DNA of 64,000 bases. It comes from Lachnospiraceae bacterium. GTDB taxonomy: Bacteria > Bacillota > Clostridia > Lachnospirales > Lachnospiraceae. Numbering within the stretch: the first letter of the stretch is position 1; each line of letters begins with the position of its first letter. The notes below the pieces were generated by a model. That model did not search any database and was not told where the DNA came from. It saw nothing but the letters and a program-made list of their open reading frames with translations. Below, one piece after another: positions 8,037 to 16,176 of the stretch. The stretch lies in assembly GCA_017525525.1 (NCBI GenBank), contig JAFXSQ010000075.1, positions 1-64,000 on the forward strand, in the 5' to 3' direction. The position numbers and the translations under genes are program-made.

Positions 8037-10127
8037 TTATTCCTTATCCGCATCCTTCATGCTCAGGGATATCTTGCCCATCCTGTCTACCTCGAGCACC
8101 TTGACTCTTACGGTATCGCCGATGTTCACTACATCCTCGACTCTTGCCACCCTGTGGTCGGCAAGCTTGGAGATGTGGCACAGACCGTCCTTGTTCGGTG
8201 AGAGCTGTACGAATGCGCCGAAGTTCATGATGCGAACAACCTTGCCCTCGTAGGTCTTGCCAATCTCAATAGGATCAACGATTGAACGGATAATTTTAAG
8301 CGCCTTATCCATCTGCTCCTTATCTACGCCGCAGATTGAAACATTGCCGTCGTCATCGATATCGATCTTAACTCCTGTCTCCTCGATAATCCAGTTAATG
8401 GTCTTGCCGCTCTTGCCGATAACCTCGCCGATCTTATCGGGATCTATCTGAGTCTGGATAATCTTAGGAGCGTACTCGTTAACTGTCGGTCTCGGCTCGG
8501 CTATGGCCTTCTTCATGCAGTTATCCATGATGAAGAGTCTTGCCTCACGGCAACGCGCGATAGCTCCCTCGACGATAGGTCTTGTAAGGCCGTGAATCTT
8601 GATATCCATCTGAATGGCTGTTATACCATCTGTTGTACCTGTAACCTTGAAGTCCATGTCTCCGAAGAAATCCTCGAGACCCTGAATATCTGTAAGAAGG
8701 ATGTAATCATCATCTGTCTCACCTGTAACAAGTCCGCATGAGATACCGGCAACCATCTTCTTGATAGGTACGCCGGCTGCCATAAGTGACATACATGATG
8801 CACAGGTTGAAGCCATAGAGGTCGAACCGTTTGACTCGAAGGTCTCGGATACGGCGCGGATTGCGTACGGGAATTCCTCCTCTGAAGGAAGCACCGGAAG
8901 AAGCGCTCTCTCGGCCAAGGCACCGTGGCCTATCTCTCTTCTTCCCGGACCTCTTGAAGGCTTTGTCTCACCTACAGAGTATGAAGGGAAGTTATAGTGA
9001 TGCATATATCTCTTGGTTGTTACATTGTCGTCAAGTCCGTCAAGGCGCTGAGCTTCCTTAAGAGGCGCAAGTGTTACGATATCACAAATCTGTGTCTGTC
9101 CTCTTGTGAACATCGAAGAACCGTGAACTCTCGGTATGATGTCAACCTCGGCTGCAAGAGGTCTGATCTCTGTGATATCTCTTCCGTCAGGACGCTTCTT
9201 ATCCTTTAAGATCATCTTTCTTACAGTCTTCTTCTGGTACTGGTATACAGCCTCATCGAGAACCGCAAGCCAATCGGCGTTATCCGCAAATGCTGTCTCA
9301 AGTCTGTCCTTGATATTCCTTATATTCTCTTCTCTTACCTGCTTCTCGTCGGTGAATACCGCATTCTCCATCTCATTCGGAGGAACAATCTCCTTGATTG
9401 CCGCAAAGAGCTCCTCAGGCACGGCACAGCTTGTGTACTCGTGCTTCTTCTTGCCGCACTCCTCAACGATCTTATCGATAAACTCGATAATCTTCTGGTT
9501 TACGCCGTGAGCAAGGTAGATAGCGTCGATCATCCTGTCCTCGGGAATCTCGTTGGCGCCTGCCTCAATCATGATAACCTTATCTCTTGTTGAAGCAACG
9601 GTGAGCTTAAGATCGGAATCAACATTCTGAGCCTGTGTCGGGTTGATAATGAACTGACCGTTAATCATACCGATCTGTGTGGTTGAGCAGGGGCCGTCAA
9701 ACGGAATGTCAGAAATAGCGGTCGCGATTGCCGAACCGAGCATAGCGGTGAGCTCGGGCGAGCACTCGGGATCAACAGAAAGAACTAAGTTGTCAAGTGT
9801 TACATCATTGCGATAATCCTTCGGGAATAAAGGACGCATAGGTCTGTCGATAACTCTTGAAGTGAGGATGGCGTTCTCGGAAGCCTTGCCCTCACGCTTG
9901 TTAAAGCCGCCGGGGATCTTGCCTACTGCGTAAAGCTTCTCCTCATATTCTACAGAAAGCGGGAAGAAATCGATTCCTTCTCTCGGCTTCTCGGAAGCCG
10001 TTGCGGTAGAGAGCACCATGGTGTCTCCGTAATGCATCAATGCTGCGCCGTTGGCCTGCTTTGCAACCCTGTTAATATCAACACGGAGGGTTCTGCCTGC
10101 AAGCTCCATCTCGTAAGTCTTGTACAT
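8037..10127 (-). CDS. pnp: Polyribonucleotide nucleotidyltransferase (PNPase)
   Basis: Trimeric 3'-5' phosphorolytic exoribonuclease of RNA decay. The 696-residue product has two RNase PH domains, a KH domain (GEVIGKSGKTINWIIEETG) and a C-terminal S1 domain (GKVVRIMNFGAFVQL) in the usual order and at usual length. FFGDMDFKVTGT and the FTRGQTQ stretch are family signatures. The ATG follows AAGGAGACGAAAC. The usual neighbour rpsO is absent on the upstream side. A consensus-like promoter and a leader of about 140 nt with a long hairpin lie upstream (10128-10298), which fits the leader-based autoregulation known for pnp in other bacteria. Confidence 0.97.
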   Translation of the reverse strand: MYKTYEMELAGRTLRVDINRVAKQANGAALMHYGDTMVLSTATASEKPREGIDFFPLSVEYEEKLYAVGKIPGGFNKREGKASENAILTSRVIDRPMRPLFPKDYRNDVTLDNLVLSVDPECSPELTAMLGSAIATAISDIPFDGPCSTTQIGMINGQFIINPTQAQNVDSDLKLTVASTRDKVIMIEAGANEIPEDRMIDAIYLAHGVNQKIIEFIDKIVEECGKKKHEYTSCAVPEELFAAIKEIVPPNEMENAVFTDEKQVREENIRNIKDRLETAFADNADWLAVLDEAVYQYQKKTVRKMILKDKKRPDGRDITEIRPLAAEVDIIPRVHGSSMFTRGQTQICDIVTLAPLKEAQRLDGLDDNVTTKRYMHHYNFPSYSVGETKPSRGPGRREIGHGALAERALLPVLPSEEEFPYAIRAVSETFESNGSTSMASTCASCMSLMAAGVPIKKMVAGISCGLVTGETDDDYILLTDIQGLEDFFGDMDFKVTGTTDGITAIQMDIKIHGLTRPIVEGAIARCREARLFIMDNCMKKAIAEPRPTVNEYAPKIIQTQIDPDKIGEVIGKSGKTINWIIEETGVKIDIDDDGNVSICGVDKEQMDKALKIIRSIVDPIEIGKTYEGKVVRIMNFGAFVQLSPNKDGLCHISKLADHRVARVEDVVNIGDTVRVKVLEVDRMGKISLSMKDADKE

Positions 10128-10160
10128 GTTTCGTCTCCTTAAATTATATTTTGCTTATAA

Positions 10161-10254
10161 GGCCTCCGAAACGACTGAAAGCAGCACTCCCTCATCATAC
10201 AAAGCTTTAGAAATGCACCGGCAATGCGGTTTTCAGTTGTCTCGGCTGAGCCTT
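10161..10254 (-). promoter_or_regulatory. Structured 5' leader of pnp
   Basis: On the minus strand CCGAGACAACTGAAA (10231-10245) pairs with TTTCAGTCGTTTCGG (10166-10180), with one mismatch and one G-U, and GGC/GCC can extend the stem outward. The loop of about 50 nt can itself fold. The hairpin lies between the predicted start of transcription (about 10263) and the pnp ribosome site. Autoregulation through such a hairpin is known for E. coli pnp; its use here is inference. Confidence 0.55.
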
Positions 10255-10269
10255 AAAACAATCTTTGTG

Positions 10270-10298
10270 ATTATATCATTTTTTCAAGCCTTCGTAAA
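10270..10298 (-). promoter_or_regulatory. Predicted sigma-A promoter of pnp
   Basis: Minus strand: -35 TTTACG (10293-10298), spacer 17 bp, -10 TATAAT (10270-10275). The -10 is perfect and the -35 matches 4 of 6 positions. Confidence 0.65.
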
Positions 10299-10308
10299 CC
10301 CCAAAAAC

Positions 10309-10353
10309 CAAAAAAAAGTAAGACAGGAGCCAAGCTTTTTACCCTGTCTTACT
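10309..10353 (-). terminator. Intrinsic terminator of the giant-protein operon
   Basis: Stem AGTAAGACAGG/CCTGTCTTACT (10317-10327 with 10343-10353). On the minus strand it is followed by an uninterrupted T-run complementary to the A-run at 10310-10317. It lies 18 bp past the stop codon of the 1479-residue protein and separates that operon from pnp. Confidence 0.9.
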
Positions 10354-10370
10354 CTTTTTGATAGAATCAT

Positions 10371-13300
10371 TTACTTTTTCTTATTCTTGGCATTGTAATA
10401 CTGTCCTAACCAGTCGTACGCTTCCTTTACCTCTTCGGGAACTCCGACCTTCCAGTAGTATTCCTGCCCCACTTCATCAAAGTTTTTGAGCAGCTTGCGG
10501 CATTCATCGTTGGTAGCCTCATCATCACCAATCTTAAAGCCAAGATTCAAAAGAATGTCCTCATAGCGCTTTTTCCTCTTCTCCGTAAATGTTCTGCCGT
10601 CGTACTTTTTCTCCTTGTAGTCATAATCGAAGAGATCAAGAGCTTCCGCAAGTTCACAGTGTTTAAACCTGATTTTTTCCTGAACGGACTGAAGTCTCTT
10701 CGGGAACTGCTTGAGAAGCGGATCGTTAAGCTCTGCCAAAAGCTTCTTGTCTTCTTTTTCCAAGGTTGCAAGCTGCTTCTTATGAGACTTCTTAAACTCC
10801 TTTTCTGCCTTCTCAATCTGCTTCAAAACAGAGGCATTCTTCTTTAAGAACGCCTTGGTGTACGCCCTCGGAGCCTTGGTTGTCGTTGTATTATTCGCAG
10901 CAATTGTTGTATTGGATATATTCGCCGTTCGCTTTGCTGTGGTCGTTGTCTCCTTCTTCGCGGTCGTGTGTTCTGTAGGAGCGGTTGTCGTATTGTTCTT
11001 CACAGTCGCGCGCTGCGTCGGAGCGGTTGTCGTATTGTTCTTCACAGTCGTGCGCTGTGTTGAGGCTGTTGCAGTATTATTCTTTGCTGTAGAGCGCTGC
11101 GTCGAAGCGGTTGTCGTATCGTTCTTTACGGTCGAATCCTTAGACATAGTCGCGGTGTTAATATCCTTTGCGAACGGGTTGTTCCTCCTTGGCCTTTTCC
11201 TATTGATAGGATTCAATCTGGTAGTCTTTCTGCCTGTGCCGTACAGCTTGGGAAGATAGATACTCTCATTTACATTTTCTATATCGGGCATCTTTCCGAC
11301 ACTCACACCCTTTGTCTGCGCAAGATAGTTATAGTCTGCAAGAGTCTGCTCCTCTTCATCCACGTAGAAGCCTCTCTCATTATCGTGCTTTAAACCAAGA
11401 TATTCATTGGTCAGCTCATTGACATCTCCGATATTCGAGAACCAGTTTATCTCGATTGGCTGACCGGTACCGCTCCTGTTCATAAACACCTTCTCGATAC
11501 TGCCCTTTCTCTCCTCCTTGGGATAAAGGGAATCCGCATAGATAAAATTCTCTCCGTCAATACCGTAAATGGTCAGATAGTGCTTTCCTTCTCCCGGAAT
11601 CAAACCCACCATGGACACGGTATTTCCGGTCTTTAACACCTCGTATACCTTGTTAATCATGGTAGCCTTTAGATTATGATATATGGCGTCTGCTTTTGCC
11701 TTTTCCTCCTTGGTGAATTTAACCATATACTCCATGCCGTTTTTCGTGATTTTTTTATGATTTTGCCCCGGTATCGTGAATACCATCTTGTGGATTGCCA
11801 CATCCTCCTTCTGCTCTAAGAAGAAATCACCTATCTCGAATATATTTCCTACAGCTGACTTAGTCTCACCGCAGAAAGCCGAGGTTTCGTTGTAGTATCT
11901 TCTATACTCATTTTTGATATCGCCCACCAAAAGCGCTTTTGTAGCTTCATCATTTGCTCCGGTCTTATAAAATACAAATCTCTCGTACTCCTTATAGGAC
12001 TTCCACTGATCAGGCGTGTATGCTCTCATATCGTACTGATCGGGTTCGTAGGTGTCTTCCGGGATGTTTCCCGCCTTCTTTTCGTTCTGCAGGAAGGTGT
12101 TGAAGGACAGCGTTCCCGAACAACAATAACAGTTCATAGCTCCCTGACCCTCGCCTCTGTCCGCTATCTTACTGCCTAAGCTGAACTTTATCTTCGGCAT
12201 CGGAAGACGCGCTGTAGTGCCGGTCTTTTTATCCAGCGATTTGTTCCTCATCGTGTAATATACAGCAAGGTAGTCAAAGGCCTCACCGACACTCTTAGTC
12301 ACTTCCTCATTATAAATCCATCTGCAGCCCTGAGTACCGTCCTCCTTGTCATAGTACTCCGAGTGAGCGTTTCTGAAAGTGATTATTTCCGCATGTGTTT
12401 TGGGAATCTTCAATCCCGCTTTTCTTATAACCTCTTCTTCAGCGCCCTTTTCCTTCTCATCCTTGTAATCCCCCGGCGAAACCCAACCTAAATCTTCAAG
12501 CCAGAACATATCGGGCTTGGGCTGCTTAAACTTATTGAGGTGCTTCGGTCTTTCCGCTCTTTCCTTTCTCTTCCTTGCAAGATAATCTTCGTCAATTTCC
12601 TTCTTTTCTTCAACAATTATGTTGTCCTTCTTCTCTTCCTGAACCCTGGTCTCAACTATGTTGATTACATTGTCATTCTTCTTTTCCTCTTTGTATATAC
12701 TGTCTACGCGGCTCTTAATTGTATCAAACTTCTCCTCTTCGGGCTTTGCTTCAAGCTCTTCCTCATTCTCCTCGATTATGGATTCAAGAGGCTTGCTGTC
12801 GGCTTTGATATTGTTCTTCTTATTCTTCCTGTTAAGCAATTCCTGCTCAGCCTTAAGCCTGCGCTGTTCCTGTATGAGAAGAAGCTGCTTTTTATACTCC
12901 TTCTGCCTTTTTTCCTTATCCTCTCTCTTCTTTTTCTGCTCCTCAAGCTTTTTCTTCTTCCTCGCTTCAAAGCTGTCCTTTTGTGCTTTAATATCCTTTT
13001 GAACCTCCGTCGACTTCTCAAAGATATCCCCCAGCTTTTGCTCTTCCTGTTTTTTCTTCTCAAGCTTGAATTCTTCAGCGTCCTTCTTAAGTCTGTCTTT
13101 CTTTCTCTTATCCGCAGCCACAGCCTCATCCTGCAGGTTAGACTTGAAATCATCAAGCTTCTTTTTGTTTTCTATCTTCTCACGTTCTTTAGAGAAGTAA
13201 GCATCGATACCGGTTACCTTTTCGTAATCCTCATCCATCTCTTTATTTCTTCGACGAAGCTCTTCTATATCCTTCTCGGGAAACTTCTCGGGCTTTGCCT

Positions 13301-14810
13301 GATTCTTAAAGCTCTCCCATACATCCGGAACATCCTCGATACCATAGAAGTTTTTGGTCATGTCCATATCAATCATGGCTCTTTCTATGATATCCTTATC
13401 CTTGGTATGGTAGTCTACAAAGAACATATCATACCACTTATTGCCCTGACCGTCGTAATTACTTTTACCGTGTCCCCAACGCAAAATCCTCGTTGCATAA
13501 TCCTTGTACCAGTAAAGTCCGGGAAACTTAATATGTCTCTGTGGCTTGTGGCCTGTCCACTTGACAATCTTCCTTATTCCTTCGTTTACCGCCCATACCG
13601 GAACAGTAGCAACCTTCAGTGCAAGTCTTATGGGGTTTTCAACAAGAAATCTTAAGGCTGCCAGCACGCCCACACCGGCATTTTTCCAAAACCCCGAGTA
13701 GACCGGAGACCATACTTCATCATTGTCGGTATAAATCAACTCTTTCTTTTTTCTGTCTTTCCCAAGAATGTTAATATTTTCGCCGAGCTTCACGCCAAAT
13801 CTCTTCACATGCTCTTTAGCCACTTCTTTTTTGAGCATTCTTACCTCATGCCATCTGGTACAGAACTTTATGAATTTGGCTTCGCCAACCAAAGGAAGCG
13901 CCAGCATCTTTATGAATTCTCCGGGCACCTTGCGATATCTTTTGCTCAGATACTGATCACAAGCATTATTTATATTACAGAGCGCCTCCTGTACCAATGC
14001 CTTGAATTCAAATTCACGCGCCGCATTGCCCTTGTATTCGTTTTCTTTTTTCAGGATATCGTGATATTCGATAAGCCGGTCTCTTATGCGCGCCATCCTT
14101 GCGCTGTCGTCCTTCTGCTGCACAGCGTACTTCTTGTCAAGTCCCACATAGAATCGATCTCCGAACTTTCTTTTTATCTTCTTATACTTATTTTTATTTA
14201 TTACTTTTTCTATTCTTTCATCCGGTTTAATTTCTGTTATCTTATAATCCGGCTCTGCATTATAATCCCTGGTCTTTTTTACCTTCTCATCTTCCGAAAG
14301 GGCGTAGTTTTCCTCAATCTCTCTTTTCTTCCTTTGCTTTTGCTCCTCATCTTCTTCGAGCATCCCCTTCTTTATCTCATGCGCATCTTCCTTTGTTACA
14401 TATTCAAAGCCCTTTTCTATCGCCGCTTCTTTCTTTTCCTTTTCAAGCTCCTTCACGTCTGCATCAGACACGTATACCCAGGGGGAATTCTCGAATTTTT
14501 GTTTAATTATCGATTCATAAGTGTTCCATTTAGCCTCACTCTCAAACTCGTGCTTCTTTTTTATTTTATAAGCGCGTTTGGCCTGTACTTTATTAAACTC
14601 CCTTACATATTCGGTATCTATTACTTCAAATTTATCAGAAACCTTTTTTGCCTTGTTATCACGGGCTTTTACTTCTGTTTTTTTCTTAGCTCTTGTCTCT
14701 TTGGGCTGAGCATTGTCAAAATTGCGCCTTTGCTCATGAATCTCTCGGTTTTCATGCTTTATTTGATGCTGCTTTTTGACTCTTGTACGACTTAATCTAT
14801 TTTCATCCAT
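10371..14810 (-). CDS. Coiled-coil protein with a papain-like Cys-His-Asp core
   Basis: 1479 residues, not recognised as a named family. Residues 1-230 and about 540-720 are very Lys/Glu-rich and likely helical coils. About 880-1110 looks like a papain-fold cysteine peptidase or transferase: NCYCCSG with Cys894 (896 and 897 as alternatives), then GKHYLTIYG with His1077, then YADSLYP with Asp1093, in the order and strand context of that superfamily. A module of about 55 residues before the core (about 797-850, ending EAFDYLAVYYTMRNK) recurs at the C-terminus (EAYDWLGQYYNAKNK). Between them are five 14-residue Thr/Asn repeats. No signal peptide or membrane segment. It is last in the operon, and a T-rich terminator follows. 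An ATG with GGAGG 10 nt upstream is used as start. Activity and target are unknown. Confidence 0.85.
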   Translation of the reverse strand: MDENRLSRTRVKKQHQIKHENREIHEQRRNFDNAQPKETRAKKKTEVKARDNKAKKVSDKFEVIDTEYVREFNKVQAKRAYKIKKKHEFESEAKWNTYESIIKQKFENSPWVYVSDADVKELEKEKKEAAIEKGFEYVTKEDAHEIKKGMLEEDEEQKQRKKREIEENYALSEDEKVKKTRDYNAEPDYKITEIKPDERIEKVINKNKYKKIKRKFGDRFYVGLDKKYAVQQKDDSARMARIRDRLIEYHDILKKENEYKGNAAREFEFKALVQEALCNINNACDQYLSKRYRKVPGEFIKMLALPLVGEAKFIKFCTRWHEVRMLKKEVAKEHVKRFGVKLGENINILGKDRKKKELIYTDNDEVWSPVYSGFWKNAGVGVLAALRFLVENPIRLALKVATVPVWAVNEGIRKIVKWTGHKPQRHIKFPGLYWYKDYATRILRWGHGKSNYDGQGNKWYDMFFVDYHTKDKDIIERAMIDMDMTKNFYGIEDVPDVWESFKNQAKPEKFPEKDIEELRRRNKEMDEDYEKVTGIDAYFSKEREKIENKKKLDDFKSNLQDEAVAADKRKKDRLKKDAEEFKLEKKKQEEQKLGDIFEKSTEVQKDIKAQKDSFEARKKKKLEEQKKKREDKEKRQKEYKKQLLLIQEQRRLKAEQELLNRKNKKNNIKADSKPLESIIEENEEELEAKPEEEKFDTIKSRVDSIYKEEKKNDNVINIVETRVQEEKKDNIIVEEKKEIDEDYLARKRKERAERPKHLNKFKQPKPDMFWLEDLGWVSPGDYKDEKEKGAEEEVIRKAGLKIPKTHAEIITFRNAHSEYYDKEDGTQGCRWIYNEEVTKSVGEAFDYLAVYYTMRNKSLDKKTGTTARLPMPKIKFSLGSKIADRGEGQGAMNCYCCSGTLSFNTFLQNEKKAGNIPEDTYEPDQYDMRAYTPDQWKSYKEYERFVFYKTGANDEATKALLVGDIKNEYRRYYNETSAFCGETKSAVGNIFEIGDFFLEQKEDVAIHKMVFTIPGQNHKKITKNGMEYMVKFTKEEKAKADAIYHNLKATMINKVYEVLKTGNTVSMVGLIPGEGKHYLTIYGIDGENFIYADSLYPKEERKGSIEKVFMNRSGTGQPIEINWFSNIGDVNELTNEYLGLKHDNERGFYVDEEEQTLADYNYLAQTKGVSVGKMPDIENVNESIYLPKLYGTGRKTTRLNPINRKRPRRNNPFAKDINTATMSKDSTVKNDTTTASTQRSTAKNNTATASTQRTTVKNNTTTAPTQRATVKNNTTTAPTEHTTAKKETTTTAKRTANISNTTIAANNTTTTKAPRAYTKAFLKKNASVLKQIEKAEKEFKKSHKKQLATLEKEDKKLLAELNDPLLKQFPKRLQSVQEKIRFKHCELAEALDLFDYDYKEKKYDGRTFTEKRKKRYEDILLNLGFKIGDDEATNDECRKLLKNFDEVGQEYYWKVGVPEEVKEAYDWLGQYYNAKNKKK
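10923..11132 (-). repeat. Five 42-bp tandem repeats inside the 1479-residue protein
   Basis: Codes five units of 14 residues of the type TVKNNTTTAPTQRA, diverging at the C-terminal end. It is a Thr/Asn-rich flexible linker between the peptidase-like core and the C-terminal module, and a likely site of length variation between strains by slippage. Confidence 0.85.
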
Positions 14811-14863
14811 TGCTCCTTATCCTCCATTCCGCAAAAGAATATATCCTTATCCGGCGCCACATA

Positions 14864-16156
14864 TTATTCCGCCTGTTTTTCAATCTCCTTCATAATAACG
14901 TCAACCTCTTCCTTGGAAATGTCCATTTCGGGCCATGAAAGAGTAGCATCAATCATCGGAACAACCCTCTGCGTCGTAACTATACGGTCAAGAAATTCCT
15001 CTAAGTTATCATTATCCGGAAACAATGTGACCTCTGTCTTAACATCATACTTTACAAGCGCATTGCAGAAAAATGTTGCCAGAAGCTTCTTTATCGCATT
15101 GGCAGAGTCGGGATTCCGGTTAAAAATCTCTATTGCAAGAGTTCCCGACGGCTTCCTGTGAACCAGCAAAATCCCCGCCGGTGCGTTCTTTCCTCCCAGA
15201 AAGCAGCTTAAGTCCGTGTCATAGTACTCAGGCTCCCTTATTATATAATCAAGCACAGCGCTCTCCTCGCTGCCCTTAAAGTACCTGCGGATAACCTCGT
15301 TGCCCTCAACCTTCTCCACGTCGGCAAACAACGTAACATCATCAATATATTTCGCAAGCTTTTTCTTATTATCCACATCCGAAAGCCTGCATCTGAACTC
15401 GGGATTAATACCCGGGCTTACATCAAAATTCCATTCGGCAAACAGCTGAAGCCATTTCTCATAATATTCGTCCACCGGAACACTCATAGTGATCAAGGAA
15501 GCATCCTTCCATACAAGAAGCTCTATCAGCTTGCCCATAAGAAGATCCGCTAAAAACCCGTTTCTTTCATCCTCATCCACATAGAACCACTTTACATCTA
15601 TGACAGGCCCCTCCTCCATCTCCGGAGAAAGCTCTATTATCCTGTACACGGCGCATGCCGCAGGAAAAAGATAATCTATGGATGTCTTGAACAACCCGAT
15701 GCCTCTGTACCTACCGTTTTTTATCTCCTCGAGTATATCCGGATCGATCAATCCCGAAAACAATTCGTAATTATCCTCGGTAATACCGGTAACCAAAGGG
15801 GCTTCGGTAAGCTTTACATACCTTTCTTCAAGCTTTTTTGCCTTCGTAATCATGCTCAATGCATAAGATGTAAGCGGATTAAACCGTCTGGCCAAATGTA
15901 AAAGAAGATAGATGGTCATAGTATACGCATTTTCTACAGCTTCCCTTGCATGAATGCGGGGATTGTACTCTTCATCGATTGTTTTAAGGATATCCATAAG
16001 CCTTTCAAGATCGTAGAGCTCCAAACTATGAGCTCTGTACACCTCCAGCTCATCATAATCTTCGAGATATTCCTCCTCGAGTTCTTTAAGTTCTTCATCA
16101 TCGGAACTCATAGATATATAATCCTTTATCATCGTTTCATCAAATTTGTATGCCAT
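14864..16156 (-). CDS. Tandem GNAT-like protein of the giant-protein operon
   Basis: 430 residues, middle gene of the three-gene unit. The first half has a GNAT-like layout (IDVKWFYVDEDERNGFLADLLMGKL, then LQLFAEWNFD). The second half contains GILLVHRKPSGTLA, which recurs as GFLLVHRYPSGILA in the protein at 31200-32042, so the two are paralogues. The acetyl-CoA pyrophosphate loop (Q/R-x-x-G-x-G/A) is not clear in either half, so catalysis is uncertain. The frame opens at 16162, but that ATG touches AGGAGG; the next ATG (16156, MAYKFDE) is spaced correctly. It lies 20 bp after the giant gene and 53 bp before the peptidase-like gene. No signal peptide. Possible roles are protein acetylation or a binding partner; neither is shown. 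Confidence 0.8.
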   Translation of the reverse strand: MAYKFDETMIKDYISMSSDDEELKELEEEYLEDYDELEVYRAHSLELYDLERLMDILKTIDEEYNPRIHAREAVENAYTMTIYLLLHLARRFNPLTSYALSMITKAKKLEERYVKLTEAPLVTGITEDNYELFSGLIDPDILEEIKNGRYRGIGLFKTSIDYLFPAACAVYRIIELSPEMEEGPVIDVKWFYVDEDERNGFLADLLMGKLIELLVWKDASLITMSVPVDEYYEKWLQLFAEWNFDVSPGINPEFRCRLSDVDNKKKLAKYIDDVTLFADVEKVEGNEVIRRYFKGSEESAVLDYIIREPEYYDTDLSCFLGGKNAPAGILLVHRKPSGTLAIEIFNRNPDSANAIKKLLATFFCNALVKYDVKTEVTLFPDNDNLEEFLDRIVTTQRVVPMIDATLSWPEMDISKEEVDVIMKEIEKQAE

Positions 16157-16176
16157 GACCATCCTCCTTTGTTATC

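Noticed and set aside
12540..13655. Plus-strand 371-codon Leu-rich frame that looks like a membrane protein
   Set aside because: It is the antisense of the Lys/Glu-rich coil of the 1479-residue protein; AAG/GAA codons read backwards give CTT/TTC, which mimics membrane helices.
13809..14795. Plus-strand 328-codon hydrophobic frame
   Set aside because: Same artefact as above, antisense to the charged N-terminus of the peptidase-like protein.
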